The notes below the pieces were generated by a model. The model made no database searches. It worked only from the letters and a program-made list of their open reading frames with translations, and had not been told where the DNA came from. From contig QHOR01000189.1 of the NCBI GenBank assembly GCA_003219395.1, positions 1 to 9,361 of the forward strand: DNA of 9,361 nucleotides, given 5' to 3'. The translations under genes were made by a program, and so were the position numbers. This DNA is from Verrucomicrobiota bacterium. GTDB lineage: Bacteria; Verrucomicrobiota; Verrucomicrobiia; Chthoniobacterales; UBA10450. Positions 1-6,687 of the stretch are shown here, one piece after another. Position 1 is the first letter of the stretch. Every line of letters starts with the position of its first letter.

Positions 1-30
1 CTGATAATTGCTGTGCGCGTTTGTGGCACG

Positions 31-51
31 CCTCTCTCTCGCGGGGAGAGG
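31..51. repeat. REP-like GC-rich hairpin at the left edge
   Basis: CCTCTC at 31-36 pairs perfectly with GAGAGG at 46-51. Positions 37-39 can pair further with 43-45 through one C-G and two G-T pairs, leaving a three-base loop. It lies about 125 bp past the stop of gene 1. There is no T-run after the stem on either strand, so it does not look like an intrinsic terminator. GC-rich hairpins of this kind are common dispersed intergenic repeats in bacteria, which is why I call it REP-like. Nothing else recognisable lies between 1 and 176. Confidence 0.45.
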
Positions 52-176
52 GCCAAGGGCAGGGGGAGGTTCACTGATAGGAATTGACGAGTCGACAGAT
101 TGAATCTCGCATTTATGGCTGCTCGCTCCAAAACTGACGCCGATGCCCCTCATACCCATCGAAACGAACCCTGGTC

Positions 177-971
177 TTAACGCGGCGGCGTAGGACGCGG
201 CCTCGGTGTCGGAATGGGTCTTGGAGTCGGGCTAATCCTGGGCATTATCTCTCTCCTGAGGATTGTGCCACCAAAACCAACGGCCGTATTGAGGGAAACT
301 CTCGAAAGATCATAGCCTGTTCCGCTCGGCTCATTTACCCAGCTGTTACCTCCATCGCTAGTTGTGACGATGGTTCCAAACGCACCGACGGCGATTCCGT
401 GATTTACATCGGTAAAAGAAACCCCTGCGAGCAACTCGGTTGTTCCACTTTGTCGCGGCATCCAATGACTTCCACCATCCGTCGTTCTAAGGATCGTCCC
501 AGCTTGACCGACGGCTGTCCCATTATTTGCGTCGGTAAAGGAGACTCGTAAGAGATCAGACTCTGTTCCGCTTACCTGCGGGATCCAATTGTTCCCGCCA
601 TCAGTTGTCCTGAGAATTAGGCCTGCGCCTCCAACAACTGTTCCCGTGTTAGCATCCGTAAAAGAGACCCCAACAAGAGGAGTCGAAGCCGCGTTTGGTT
701 GGCTTGTCCAACTGCTTCCTCCATCTGTCGTTCGTAAAATCACCCCTGTAACAGTGGTAAAATCGAACCCCACCGCCGTTCCATTATTTACATCGGTAAA
801 AGAAACGCCCCAGAGATCAACCTCTGTTCCGCTTATCTGGGGCATCCAAGTATTCCCACCATCGGTTGTTCTAACGATTGTGCCAAACTCACCGACGGCC
901 GTTCCATTGTTCGCGTCGGTAAAAGAGACACCTAGCAGCGTGTTGGTGGTTCCGCTCGTCTGGTTAACCAC
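177..971 (-). CDS. Gene 1, 3' part: YCF48-like tandem repeats and Pro/Arg tail (frameshifted fragment)
   Basis: This 264-residue frame continues the gene that begins at 2140. Its GTG start at 969-971 is only the first available codon after a frameshift, and there is no signal peptide. It holds five further full units ending in Asp-boxes such as TTDGGNTW, plus the end of the broken unit 8. Unit 10 carries an insertion of about six residues (FDFTTVTG region). The last unit (SRVSLNTAVGFGGTILRR) has lost about five residues where FTDANNG normally sits, and it lacks its Asp-box. The protein ends in a short tail, PTPRPIPTPRPRPTPPR, without the long Thr-rich spacer of genes 2-4. Joined to the 5' part after restoring one base, the product would be 654 residues. 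YCF48-like repeats fold as beta-propeller blades; the function here is unknown, and extracellular binding is an inference. Confidence 0.8.
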   Translation of the reverse strand: MVNQTSGTTNTLLGVSFTDANNGTAVGEFGTIVRTTDGGNTWMPQISGTEVDLWGVSFTDVNNGTAVGFDFTTVTGVILRTTDGGSSWTSQPNAASTPLVGVSFTDANTGTVVGGAGLILRTTDGGNNWIPQVSGTESDLLRVSFTDANNGTAVGQAGTILRTTDGGSHWMPRQSGTTELLAGVSFTDVNHGIAVGAFGTIVTTSDGGNSWVNEPSGTGYDLSRVSLNTAVGFGGTILRREIMPRISPTPRPIPTPRPRPTPPR

Positions 972-1921
972 GTGTTTCCGGCATTGGTTGTTCGAAGCAC
1001 GATTCCACTATCACCGACAGCTGTTCCATTGTTCGCATCAGTAAAGGATACGTCTTCCAGCGAGTTTGTGGTGACAGCGCTTGATTGACTGATCCAATTG
1101 TTGCCTCCATCGGTTGTTCTCAGGGTCGTGCCAGCGAGACCGATAGCCGTCCCGTTATTCGCATCGGTAAAGGAAACCCCTATTAGCGTATTGGCGGTTC
1201 CGCTGGTCTGGTTAATCCATGTGTTTCCTCCATTTGTTGTTCGCACGATGGTTCCATCGCTACCGACGGCTGTTCCGTTGTCTGTATCGGTAAACGAAAC
1301 GCTCCAAAGGAAGCTGGTTGTCCCGCTGGTCTGGCTAACCCAATTCGATCCACCGTCTGTCGTTCTGAGAATTGTGCCTCCCTTGCCAACAGCTGTCCCA
1401 TTATTTGCGTCCGTAAACGAGACACCATACAAAAAGCTCTCCGTCCCGCTTGTCTGACTAACCCAGTTAGCTCCGCCGTCTGTTGTCCTGAGAATTATCC
1501 CATACCAACTAACTGCCGTTCCGTTATTTGCATCGGTAAACGAAACGGCATTGAGGTTATTCGTAGTCCCGCTCGTTTGGCTCATCCAGGTATTTCCTCC
1601 ATCCGTGGTCCTGATGATTATTCCATTCTCACCAACTGCTGTTCCCGTATTTGTATCGATAAAGGAAACAGACAACAGGCCATTACTGGTTCCACTGGTT
1701 TGGATAGACCACGAGTCACCACCGTCGATGGTCCTGACGATTGTGCCAGAAGCGCCAACAGCTGTCCCATGATTTGCGTCGGTGAACGAAACTCCGTACA
1801 AGGTATTTCTAGTTCCACTCGATTGAATGACCCAGTTATTACCGCCGTCGGTCGTCCGGACGATGATGCCATTGTCGCCAGTTACAGTTCCTGTGTTTAC
1901 GTCAGCGAAGGAAGCGGCATA
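252..1921 (-). repeat. Tandem array of 123-bp coding repeats in gene 1
   Basis: The coding array has a period of about 123 bp (41 codons), with 13 full units and a truncated 14th. On the plus strand the period shows as a recurring gcatcggtaaa(a/g/c)ga-type block near 405, 529, 651, 790, 914, 1036, 1160, 1284, 1407, 1530, 1653, 1778 and 1900. The units are very similar at DNA level, which suggests recent expansion. Such an array is prone to unequal recombination and to collapse in short-read assembly, so copy number should be treated with care. Confidence 0.9.
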
Positions 1922-2140
1922 CAGCGTGTTGCCCTGTGGAAGTGGATTTTGCCAAACCCAGTGTGTGCTTGTCCCCGCAGGGCTACGGTGTGACAAGCCT
2001 GTTGAGCTGCCTGTGGAATGGCTCGACAGGTTGGTTGCAACGTCGCCGCGCGCATAACCATTCTGAATGGCCAGGCCCGTCCCGCAAACACCAGAAAGGC
2101 TCACGATGAACAAAAGGACTTTTACATTCGCGATCTTCAT
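932..2140 (-). CDS. Gene 1, 5' part: secreted YCF48-like beta-propeller protein (frameshifted)
   Basis: ATG at 2138-2140 opens a typical signal peptide (MKIANVKVLLFIVSLSGVCG, cleavage probably near residue 25). A low-complexity Ser/Thr stretch follows, and from residue 74 a tandem array of 41-residue units of the form xGVSFTDANNGTAVGxxGTILRTTDGGNTWxxQTSGTxxxL. The TTDGGNTW element is an Asp-box. Eight units are present before the frame is lost. After the Trp of unit 8 (residue 391) the frame reads 11 unrelated residues and stops, while the expected NQTSGT continues in the next frame from 971. No Shine-Dalgarno sequence precedes the ATG. A TATAAG at 2162-2167 is a possible -10 box without a convincing -35. 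YCF48 is known as a seven-bladed photosystem II assembly factor, but nothing here suggests photosynthesis. Confidence 0.85.
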   Translation of the reverse strand: MKIANVKVLLFIVSLSGVCGTGLAIQNGYARGDVATNLSSHSTGSSTGLSHRSPAGTSTHWVWQNPLPQGNTLYAASFADVNTGTVTGDNGIIVRTTDGGNNWVIQSSGTRNTLYGVSFTDANHGTAVGASGTIVRTIDGGDSWSIQTSGTSNGLLSVSFIDTNTGTAVGENGIIIRTTDGGNTWMSQTSGTTNNLNAVSFTDANNGTAVSWYGIILRTTDGGANWVSQTSGTESFLYGVSFTDANNGTAVGKGGTILRTTDGGSNWVSQTSGTTSFLWSVSFTDTDNGTAVGSDGTIVRTTNGGNTWINQTSGTANTLIGVSFTDANNGTAIGLAGTTLRTTDGGNNWISQSSAVTTNSLEDVSFTDANNGTAVGDSGIVLRTTNAGNTWLTRRAEPPTRC

Positions 2141-2172
2141 AATTATGTGTGTTTCGGCATTCTTATAGCCGC

Positions 2173-2299
2173 CTCACCGTCTACTCGCCGTAGCGAGCGT
2201 CGAGGTGCTCGATGCGTTGCTATCCTGCAGCGTGGCACCCGCCACAGCGGGCAGACTTTGTCGTGGCTACAAGCTCGCGCTCCTTGCAGGTAAGGTGAG
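2173..2299. repeat. Candidate small inverted-repeat element between genes 2 and 1
   Basis: The 238-bp gap 2141-2378 has no gene. Within it, CTCACC at 2173-2178 and GGTGAG at 2294-2299 form perfect 6-bp inverted ends of a 127-bp GC-rich segment with internal stem-loops. CCCGC at 2238-2242 pairs with GCGGG at 2247-2251 around a CACA loop, and CGAGC at 2194-2198 pairs with GCTCG at 2207-2211. The arms inside the ends are only roughly complementary. Its composition contrasts with the A/T-rich stretch 2300-2378 just after gene 2. A MITE- or REP-like dispersed element is one reading; a structured leader or terminator region for the flanking genes is another. I see no target-site duplication. Confidence 0.3.
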
Positions 2300-2378
2300 C
2301 TACGACGATTTTGGCAATGCTAAGCACGTTGTAATTTCTGTGAAAGTTTGTTGTTAAAATTCTTCACTACCTTGCGCC

Positions 2379-2882
2379 TTAGCCTGGTGGAGTCGGACGC
2401 GACCGTGGCGTCGGACGAGACCGTGGAGTTGGAGTGGGCCTTGGTGTCGTGCTCGGTGTTACGGTTGGAGTAGCTGTCGGGCTTGCAGTTGGAGTGCTGG
2501 TAGGAATCGGCGTCGCCGTCGGTGTTGACGTTGCGCTAGGTGTAGCCGTAGGGGTAGGAGTGGGTGTCCCGCTTGGGCAGTGATTGAAAGCCATGTGTGC
2601 GCTGAGCGCACCATTTTGCGCGCCGGGTGTTGCCACGTTGAGCGTGCCGATGTTACCGTTCACTGCAGGCCAGGCGTCCATTGATCCAAACGTACCGCCG
2701 ATTGGCGTCGGATCGCCGCGGCGCGCAGCGATCAATAGGTTGCCGTCAGTCAACCCAAGCACAAGGCGGTCGGATGTGCCGTTGCTATCAAGACTAGTCC
2801 AGAACACAACGTTGCCTGCCGCATCGATTGTTTGCATCGGGTTACGGGAGAATGCCAATTGCCCGGGGCTCCCGCGAACCAC
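2379..2882 (-). CDS. Gene 2, 3' part: last NxxGxxxF units and Pro/Thr/Arg tail (frameshifted fragment)
   Basis: This 167-residue frame is the continuation of the gene starting at 4066. Its apparent GTG start (2880-2882) is an artefact of the frameshift. From QLAF onward it reads as the missing C-terminus: unit 6 (IDAAGNVVFWTSLDSNGTSD, then GDPTPIGGTFG) and a degenerate unit 7 (VNGNIGTLNV onward). Residue 106 onward is a 62-residue tail of TPTPTATPS-type repeats ending TPRSRPTPRSRPTPPG. There is no hydrophobic C-terminal helix, LPXTG or PEP motif. The tail DNA at 2439-2504 is nearly identical to that of gene 3. With one base restored, the whole protein would be 562 residues. Confidence 0.8.
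   Translation of the reverse strand: MVRGSPGQLAFSRNPMQTIDAAGNVVFWTSLDSNGTSDRLVLGLTDGNLLIAARRGDPTPIGGTFGSMDAWPAVNGNIGTLNVATPGAQNGALSAHMAFNHCPSGTPTPTPTATPSATSTPTATPIPTSTPTASPTATPTVTPSTTPRPTPTPRSRPTPRSRPTPPG
2439..2504 (-). repeat. Tail-coding repeat, copy in gene 2 (pairs with 4260-4325)
   Basis: Aligned without gaps to 4260-4325 in gene 3, this 66-bp stretch is identical at 63 positions by eye, including 27 consecutive matching bases starting at 2461/4282. It encodes the middle of the Pro/Thr tail (ending around VTPSTTPRP). The repeat-domain parts of the two genes belong to different families, so only the tail DNA is shared. Confidence 0.85.
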
Positions 2883-4066
2883 CCAGAGTTGAAGGTATCG
2901 GGAGTAGGCCGGTAATCAGAGAAGAAGGCAATCTGGCCGGCGTTATTAAGTGAAGGGGCTTGCATGTCAAAATAGGTTCCACCGATGGGTGTAGGATCAG
3001 GAACCTTGACGTACCATTCATCCACCTGCCCGGTCCGAACCACGATGCCGCGTTGCGTGATGCCGCCGCTCACGATAGCGCGGAAGGCAATCTGATCCGA
3101 GTCATTGATATCCGGGACGGGACCGGCGGGTATAAACGTTCCGTCCTGGAAGCCGAAGCTCTCAGTGCCAAGGCCGCTATACGTCCCCCCGCCAGGAGCA
3201 GGATCGCCAACCGCGGCCACCTTTGTTACAACGCCGTTATCCCACATGAACAGGTTGCTGTTGATTGTTTCACCAACCGGTGATGCAAGGAATACGACCT
3301 TTCCGTTGTTATTGATGGAGCCTGGGCCAACCGCTCCAAATGTGCCTCCGATCGGTGAAGGATCACCTACCGCGGCTACCTTAACAATTTGTCCGGAAGC
3401 AGCCTGGTAAAGGAACAATGCTCGTCGCGAATCGCCGCCATTAACATCACAGAAGAAGAGTACGTCGCCTGCATTATTAATATCGGGTGTGAAAACGGTG
3501 TTTTCGGAAAAGAAGCCACCGAAATGTCCACCGATAGGTGAAGCATCACCGCACATTGAAGTGGTGTCTCCACTACCGCCTAGCCCGCCACAGCCGATAG
3601 CGATTGCACTGATCGTGCCGTCTGAGTCTGCAACGAACACTCCCTGATTCCGCTCGGAGCCATCGACCTGCGAGTTGAATGCGACGCGCCCGGATGCATT
3701 AATAGTGGTTGGATTGGCGAAAGCTATCGGATTCAATGTGCCACCGTTGGTGTTAGGAGCGACCTGGCCGTGAGCAGCACGGGACTCCACGCCACAAATC
3801 GTGCCCGATGGAGTGCGGGTAGTGGTAGTGCTGTAACTCTGTTGTGGCGAGGCGATCATTGCGCGTTCGGCTGTGTCGTGGACTCTAACGACCGGCTTTG
3901 CGCCGATGGCATTGTGAAAGCCGCTACGTGGCGTCCCGGAATTGTTGCTATTCTGCAGCTGTCCCTGCGCCGGACGTATGGTACTGCTCGCAATGAAAAG
4001 TAGAGCGATGAAAGACGCGCCTTGCAGGAAACGTATTACGTTGGTAGTAAGCGGCTCTTTATTCAT
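2750..4066 (-). CDS. Gene 2, 5' part: secreted NxxGxxxF tandem-repeat protein (frameshifted)
   Basis: ATG at 4064-4066 begins a signal peptide with a hydrophobic core at about residues 13-27 and a likely cut after PAQG. A polar linker runs to about residue 110. Then come units beginning INASGRVAF (122), INNAGDVLF (196), INNNGKVVF (251), INDSDQIAF (320) and LNNAGQIAF (373), most with a second motif GDPxPxGGTF. This matches what I know as the NxxGxxxF 'choice-of-anchor' tandem-repeat family, whose members carry various C-terminal sorting signals. After APG (about residue 402) the frame reads unrelated sequence (NWHSPVTRC onward) to a stop, while the proper continuation lies in the adjacent frame. 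Unit 5 lacks the GDPxPxGGTF half, so the lesion might be larger than one base. The binding target is unknown. Confidence 0.82.
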   Translation of the reverse strand: MNKEPLTTNVIRFLQGASFIALLFIASSTIRPAQGQLQNSNNSGTPRSGFHNAIGAKPVVRVHDTAERAMIASPQQSYSTTTTRTPSGTICGVESRAAHGQVAPNTNGGTLNPIAFANPTTINASGRVAFNSQVDGSERNQGVFVADSDGTISAIAIGCGGLGGSGDTTSMCGDASPIGGHFGGFFSENTVFTPDINNAGDVLFFCDVNGGDSRRALFLYQAASGQIVKVAAVGDPSPIGGTFGAVGPGSINNNGKVVFLASPVGETINSNLFMWDNGVVTKVAAVGDPAPGGGTYSGLGTESFGFQDGTFIPAGPVPDINDSDQIAFRAIVSGGITQRGIVVRTGQVDEWYVKVPDPTPIGGTYFDMQAPSLNNAGQIAFFSDYRPTPDTFNSGWFAGAPGNWHSPVTRCKQSMRQATLCSGLVLIATAHPTALCLG

Positions 4067-4198
4067 AGATTGGGTTGTGCTCTTGTATTAGGTGTTTCGC
4101 AATTTGACAGGAATTCTGCAGAGACGCCTCGACACAACAAGACGGCTACAATATCTGTGAAGTAGGCTTGTCATTAATCTTCGTCTCTATTGAAGCGG

Positions 4199-4212
4199 AC
4201 CGCTAGTGCGGT
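4199..4212. other. Stem-loop overlapping the stop codon of gene 3
   Basis: ACCGC at 4199-4203 and GCGGT at 4208-4212 pair perfectly around TAGT, so the TAG stop codon (4203-4205, read on the minus strand) lies inside the hairpin. No T-run follows on the minus strand. It could be a weak 3'-end structure or simply chance. The rest of the 136-bp gap 4067-4202 shows no clear promoter or terminator. Confidence 0.3.
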
Positions 4213-6662
4213 GTGGGGCGACGCGCCGGCGTCGGACGCGGTCTCGGTGTTGGAGTTGACCTTGGTGTCGGGCTCGGTGTCACGGTTGGAGTAGCTGTCG
4301 GGCTTGCACTTGGAGTGCTGGTAGGCGTCGGCGTCGCGCTAGGTGTAGCTGTAGGAATTGGAGTGGGGGTTGGCTGGATGGCCAGAGGGGTAGCATAACT
4401 TCCGGTGCTACTCGCCAGCAGCAGTCGGGAAGTGCCAGCGAAAGCCAGCTCGCGAGGACTGGTAACGGCCTCCAGATCGCTGGCAAATGGCAAGAAGGTG
4501 GCGCCTCCATCTTGTGAGCGTACTACTTGGGATCCTTCGAGTGGCAGACTGATGAAGAGTACCCCATCGTCGGTGGGGTGGCACGCGATGTCGGCCGCCA
4601 GTGCGTTTCCGGTCCACCCGGTAGACGCCCAACCGACGCCAGCGTCAGTCGTGCGAAACAAGCCGCTGGAGCTGAAGCTGAGCCATGCCGAAAGATAAAA
4701 TTTCTGCGGATCGCTGGGCGAGGCGCACAAGCGAGGCGCACGCAGAAAGCTGGTTGGCAGACCCGATCCAGATGGCGACCATGACAGGCCGCCGTCAGTG
4801 GAGCGCAGCACCCCGCCCTGATTACCTCCGCTGGTGTCGTCACGGGCCGCAAGCATGACTTGATCCGTCCCGTCCTGGACGATATCGATATCGGTCACCG
4901 GTTGAAAGTCGCCAAGCTCATAGACCTTGGTCCAAGTGAGACCGGCATCGCTGCTGCGCCAGATGGTGCCTTCAAAGCCAGCTACTCCGAAGTCGGCACC
5001 GCCAAGTAGAATCAGGTTCGGATCGTTGACGCTAAAACGCATTGTGTCGAGATCGGATTCAAATAGGGGGCCTTGATCCGGACCGAGTGGAGTCCAACTC
5101 CCGTTATCCTCGCGCCGGTAAAGACCCTCCTGCGCCACAGTCGATGGCCCACTGGAAATGGCATACAGCGTTCCGTCTGGCGCGAAGTGCACATTGCTAT
5201 ACCGCGTCGGCGGCGCGGACTCGAGCAACCACGTAGCGCCACCGTCCGTGGAAGACAATACACCTCCATCATTGGCGCCTTGAAAGGCAACTGCGAGTTC
5301 ATCTGGGTCGAGCGGATTAGCGTCGATTGAGAACAGATCCAGTCGAGAAATACCCTGAGAGGACTGAACGAAGGTGTCACCTCCGTTTGTGGAATGAAAC
5401 ACTGCGAGCGAGCTGGTGCCGAGAAACAGCTCTTGCGAGTTTGCAGGTTGAAACCTAATGGAGCGTCCAGCTAGTGCCTGGGTACCTCCGACACCGATCT
5501 GCCAGGTAGCACCGCCGTCGGTGGTTCGGTTAACACCGCCGCCATCTATAGCCACAAAAATTCTCGCGGCGTCATTAGGATCGACGGCGATATCTTCAAC
5601 TACCAGGATAGGCCAGGTCCCGTCATGCAGGGGATTCCACGTGACGCCCAAATCAGTCGACTCGTACAGGCCAACAGGCTGAGAACCGAACAACAATCCA
5701 CCTCCAACAAGCAGGCGTGTGCCGTCATAAACAACGGCGTTCAACGGATTGCCAGGCAGCCCAGCCGAACGATCGGTCCATGAGTCTCCACCGTCTGTGG
5801 TAACCCACGCTTCGCCTCCTCCAAAATCTCCGCCGAAAACGGCTATCACCGTGTTTGAATCGCCTGGATCTACTGCGATTCCCCGACCCGATATGGGCGC
5901 TGCGAGTGGTGGAGTGCGATTGGACCATGTCGCGCCGCCATCGGTCGAGCGCATAACGTTCACGGGTTGAGAGCCGGACGCATCGGCGATACCTACCCAA
6001 AGAATTGAAGAATTAGAAGGATCGATCGCGACATCGAACACCTGGTCGTTCGCACCGATGCCAAGATTCAGTGTTGCCCAGCTTAGACCGCCATCTGTGC
6101 TCTTGCGGACACTGTCCAGAGTACCGAGGTAGGCGGTGCCTTCTGGCGCGAACTCGATATCGAAAACGCTCGTGCCGTCCAGAGCTGGCACCTCGGACCA
6201 GCTGTTACCTCCGTCACTGGAACGGTAGAGTGTACCACCGAAGCTGCCACCTGGCGCCAGACCAGCTAGCACTACGTTTGCGTCCACAGTCGAAGCTGCC
6301 ACGTCGAAAACGTCGCCCCCCGGCGGGCCAAGTGATACCCAGGCGGCGGCGCCTGCAGGGCTTTCGCCACGATTTTTCGTGCCGGCGACAGTCCTCGGAT
6401 TCATACCGCTGACGCGGTTTCCTTTCTCGTCTATAAACCGCTGCGGGTTATTCCTGAAGATCACATCCTTTGAATTGGGCTGGGATTTAACAATAGCGGT
6501 TCCTGTCTGCGCCGAAGCTGTTTGCTCCCTTGTGTCAGCGGATCGTTTTAAGAAGACACCCGAGTCACCGAGCGCAAGAGATGCGCTTAGTAACACAAAG
6601 AACAGGCCAACTAGAAGACGTGGGTTAGAAAAGGCGCATTGATAACTGGATTTTGGTTTCAT
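4203..6662 (-). CDS. Gene 3: secreted Asp-box (BNR/sialidase-like) double beta-propeller protein with Pro/Thr/Arg tail
   Basis: An intact 819-residue protein. Residues 1-32 are a signal peptide (hydrophobic core LLVGLFFVLLSASLALG), and 33-107 form a polar linker. Thirteen Asp-box-type motifs follow at about residues 148, 188, 239, 288, 335, 380, 424, 471, 518 (degenerate, REDNGSW), 570, 621, 670 and 716, for example STDGGATW. A last degenerate unit ends near 760. Fourteen units would fit two seven-bladed propellers, the layout seen in GH74 xyloglucanases, but I cannot identify catalytic residues and do not call it an enzyme. Residues 763-819 are a tail, PTPTPIPTATP to PTPRPRPTPARRPTPH, with tail DNA almost identical to gene 2. 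ATG at 6660-6662 lies 25 bp past the stop of gene 4, suggesting cotranscription; no Shine-Dalgarno sequence is visible. Extracellular binding is inferred. Confidence 0.9.
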   Translation of the reverse strand: MKPKSSYQCAFSNPRLLVGLFFVLLSASLALGDSGVFLKRSADTREQTASAQTGTAIVKSQPNSKDVIFRNNPQRFIDEKGNRVSGMNPRTVAGTKNRGESPAGAAAWVSLGPPGGDVFDVAASTVDANVVLAGLAPGGSFGGTLYRSSDGGNSWSEVPALDGTSVFDIEFAPEGTAYLGTLDSVRKSTDGGLSWATLNLGIGANDQVFDVAIDPSNSSILWVGIADASGSQPVNVMRSTDGGATWSNRTPPLAAPISGRGIAVDPGDSNTVIAVFGGDFGGGEAWVTTDGGDSWTDRSAGLPGNPLNAVVYDGTRLLVGGGLLFGSQPVGLYESTDLGVTWNPLHDGTWPILVVEDIAVDPNDAARIFVAIDGGGVNRTTDGGATWQIGVGGTQALAGRSIRFQPANSQELFLGTSSLAVFHSTNGGDTFVQSSQGISRLDLFSIDANPLDPDELAVAFQGANDGGVLSSTDGGATWLLESAPPTRYSNVHFAPDGTLYAISSGPSTVAQEGLYRREDNGSWTPLGPDQGPLFESDLDTMRFSVNDPNLILLGGADFGVAGFEGTIWRSSDAGLTWTKVYELGDFQPVTDIDIVQDGTDQVMLAARDDTSGGNQGGVLRSTDGGLSWSPSGSGLPTSFLRAPRLCASPSDPQKFYLSAWLSFSSSGLFRTTDAGVGWASTGWTGNALAADIACHPTDDGVLFISLPLEGSQVVRSQDGGATFLPFASDLEAVTSPRELAFAGTSRLLLASSTGSYATPLAIQPTPTPIPTATPSATPTPTSTPSASPTATPTVTPSPTPRSTPTPRPRPTPARRPTPH
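4260..4325 (-). repeat. Tail-coding repeat, copy in gene 3 (pairs with 2439-2504)
   Basis: This is the second copy of the shared tail-coding DNA: 63 of 66 positions match gene 2 by eye in an ungapped alignment. It encodes the Thr/Pro spacer just before the Arg-containing end of the tail. The similarity fades on both sides. Confidence 0.85.
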
Positions 6663-6687
6663 TGGTTAGATTGCGGTTTGATGAGTG

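Noticed and set aside
252..1921. CRISPR-like periodic array
   Set aside because: The period is 123 bp with a continuous open frame and similarity along the full unit, not short identical repeats with unique spacers. There are no cas genes.
589..1993. Plus-strand ORFs over gene 1 (for example 589-1044, 1098-1457, 1577-1993)
   Set aside because: They are antisense readings of the 123-bp repeats and show the same 41-residue period with LPPSVVLRIVP-like units. They have no signal peptide or independent homology, and the minus strand explains the DNA fully.
177..2140. Photosystem II assembly factor Ycf48/HCF136
   Set aside because: Only the generic repeat matches. There are 14 units instead of 7, a Pro/Arg tail and no photosynthesis genes nearby.
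2162..2167. Promoter -10 box (TATAAG, minus strand) for gene 1
   Set aside because: It is 21 bp before the ATG and matches five of six consensus bases, but no -35-like hexamer lies about 17 bp upstream, so I do not list it as a feature.
2855..2875. Programmed -1 frameshifting in gene 2
   Set aside because: In the zero frame the minus strand reads C-CCG-GGC, formally an XXXYYYZ heptamer, and a -1 slip is what is needed. However, such GC-only heptamers are not known to me as efficient sites, I see no clear downstream pseudoknot, and the similar break in gene 1 (G-TTA-ACC) has no slippery site. An indel is simpler.
4213..4398. Plus-strand Gly/Val-rich ORFs opposite the tails (4213-4398 and 6728-6931)
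   Set aside because: GVGVGLGV-type sequences are the complement of ACN-CCN (Thr-Pro) codons. They are an artefact of the tail composition.
4203..6662. Sialidase or GH74 glycoside hydrolase
   Set aside because: Asp-boxes and a possible two-propeller layout fit, but I cannot identify the catalytic residues of either family, and no carbohydrate-binding module or sugar-related neighbour is present.
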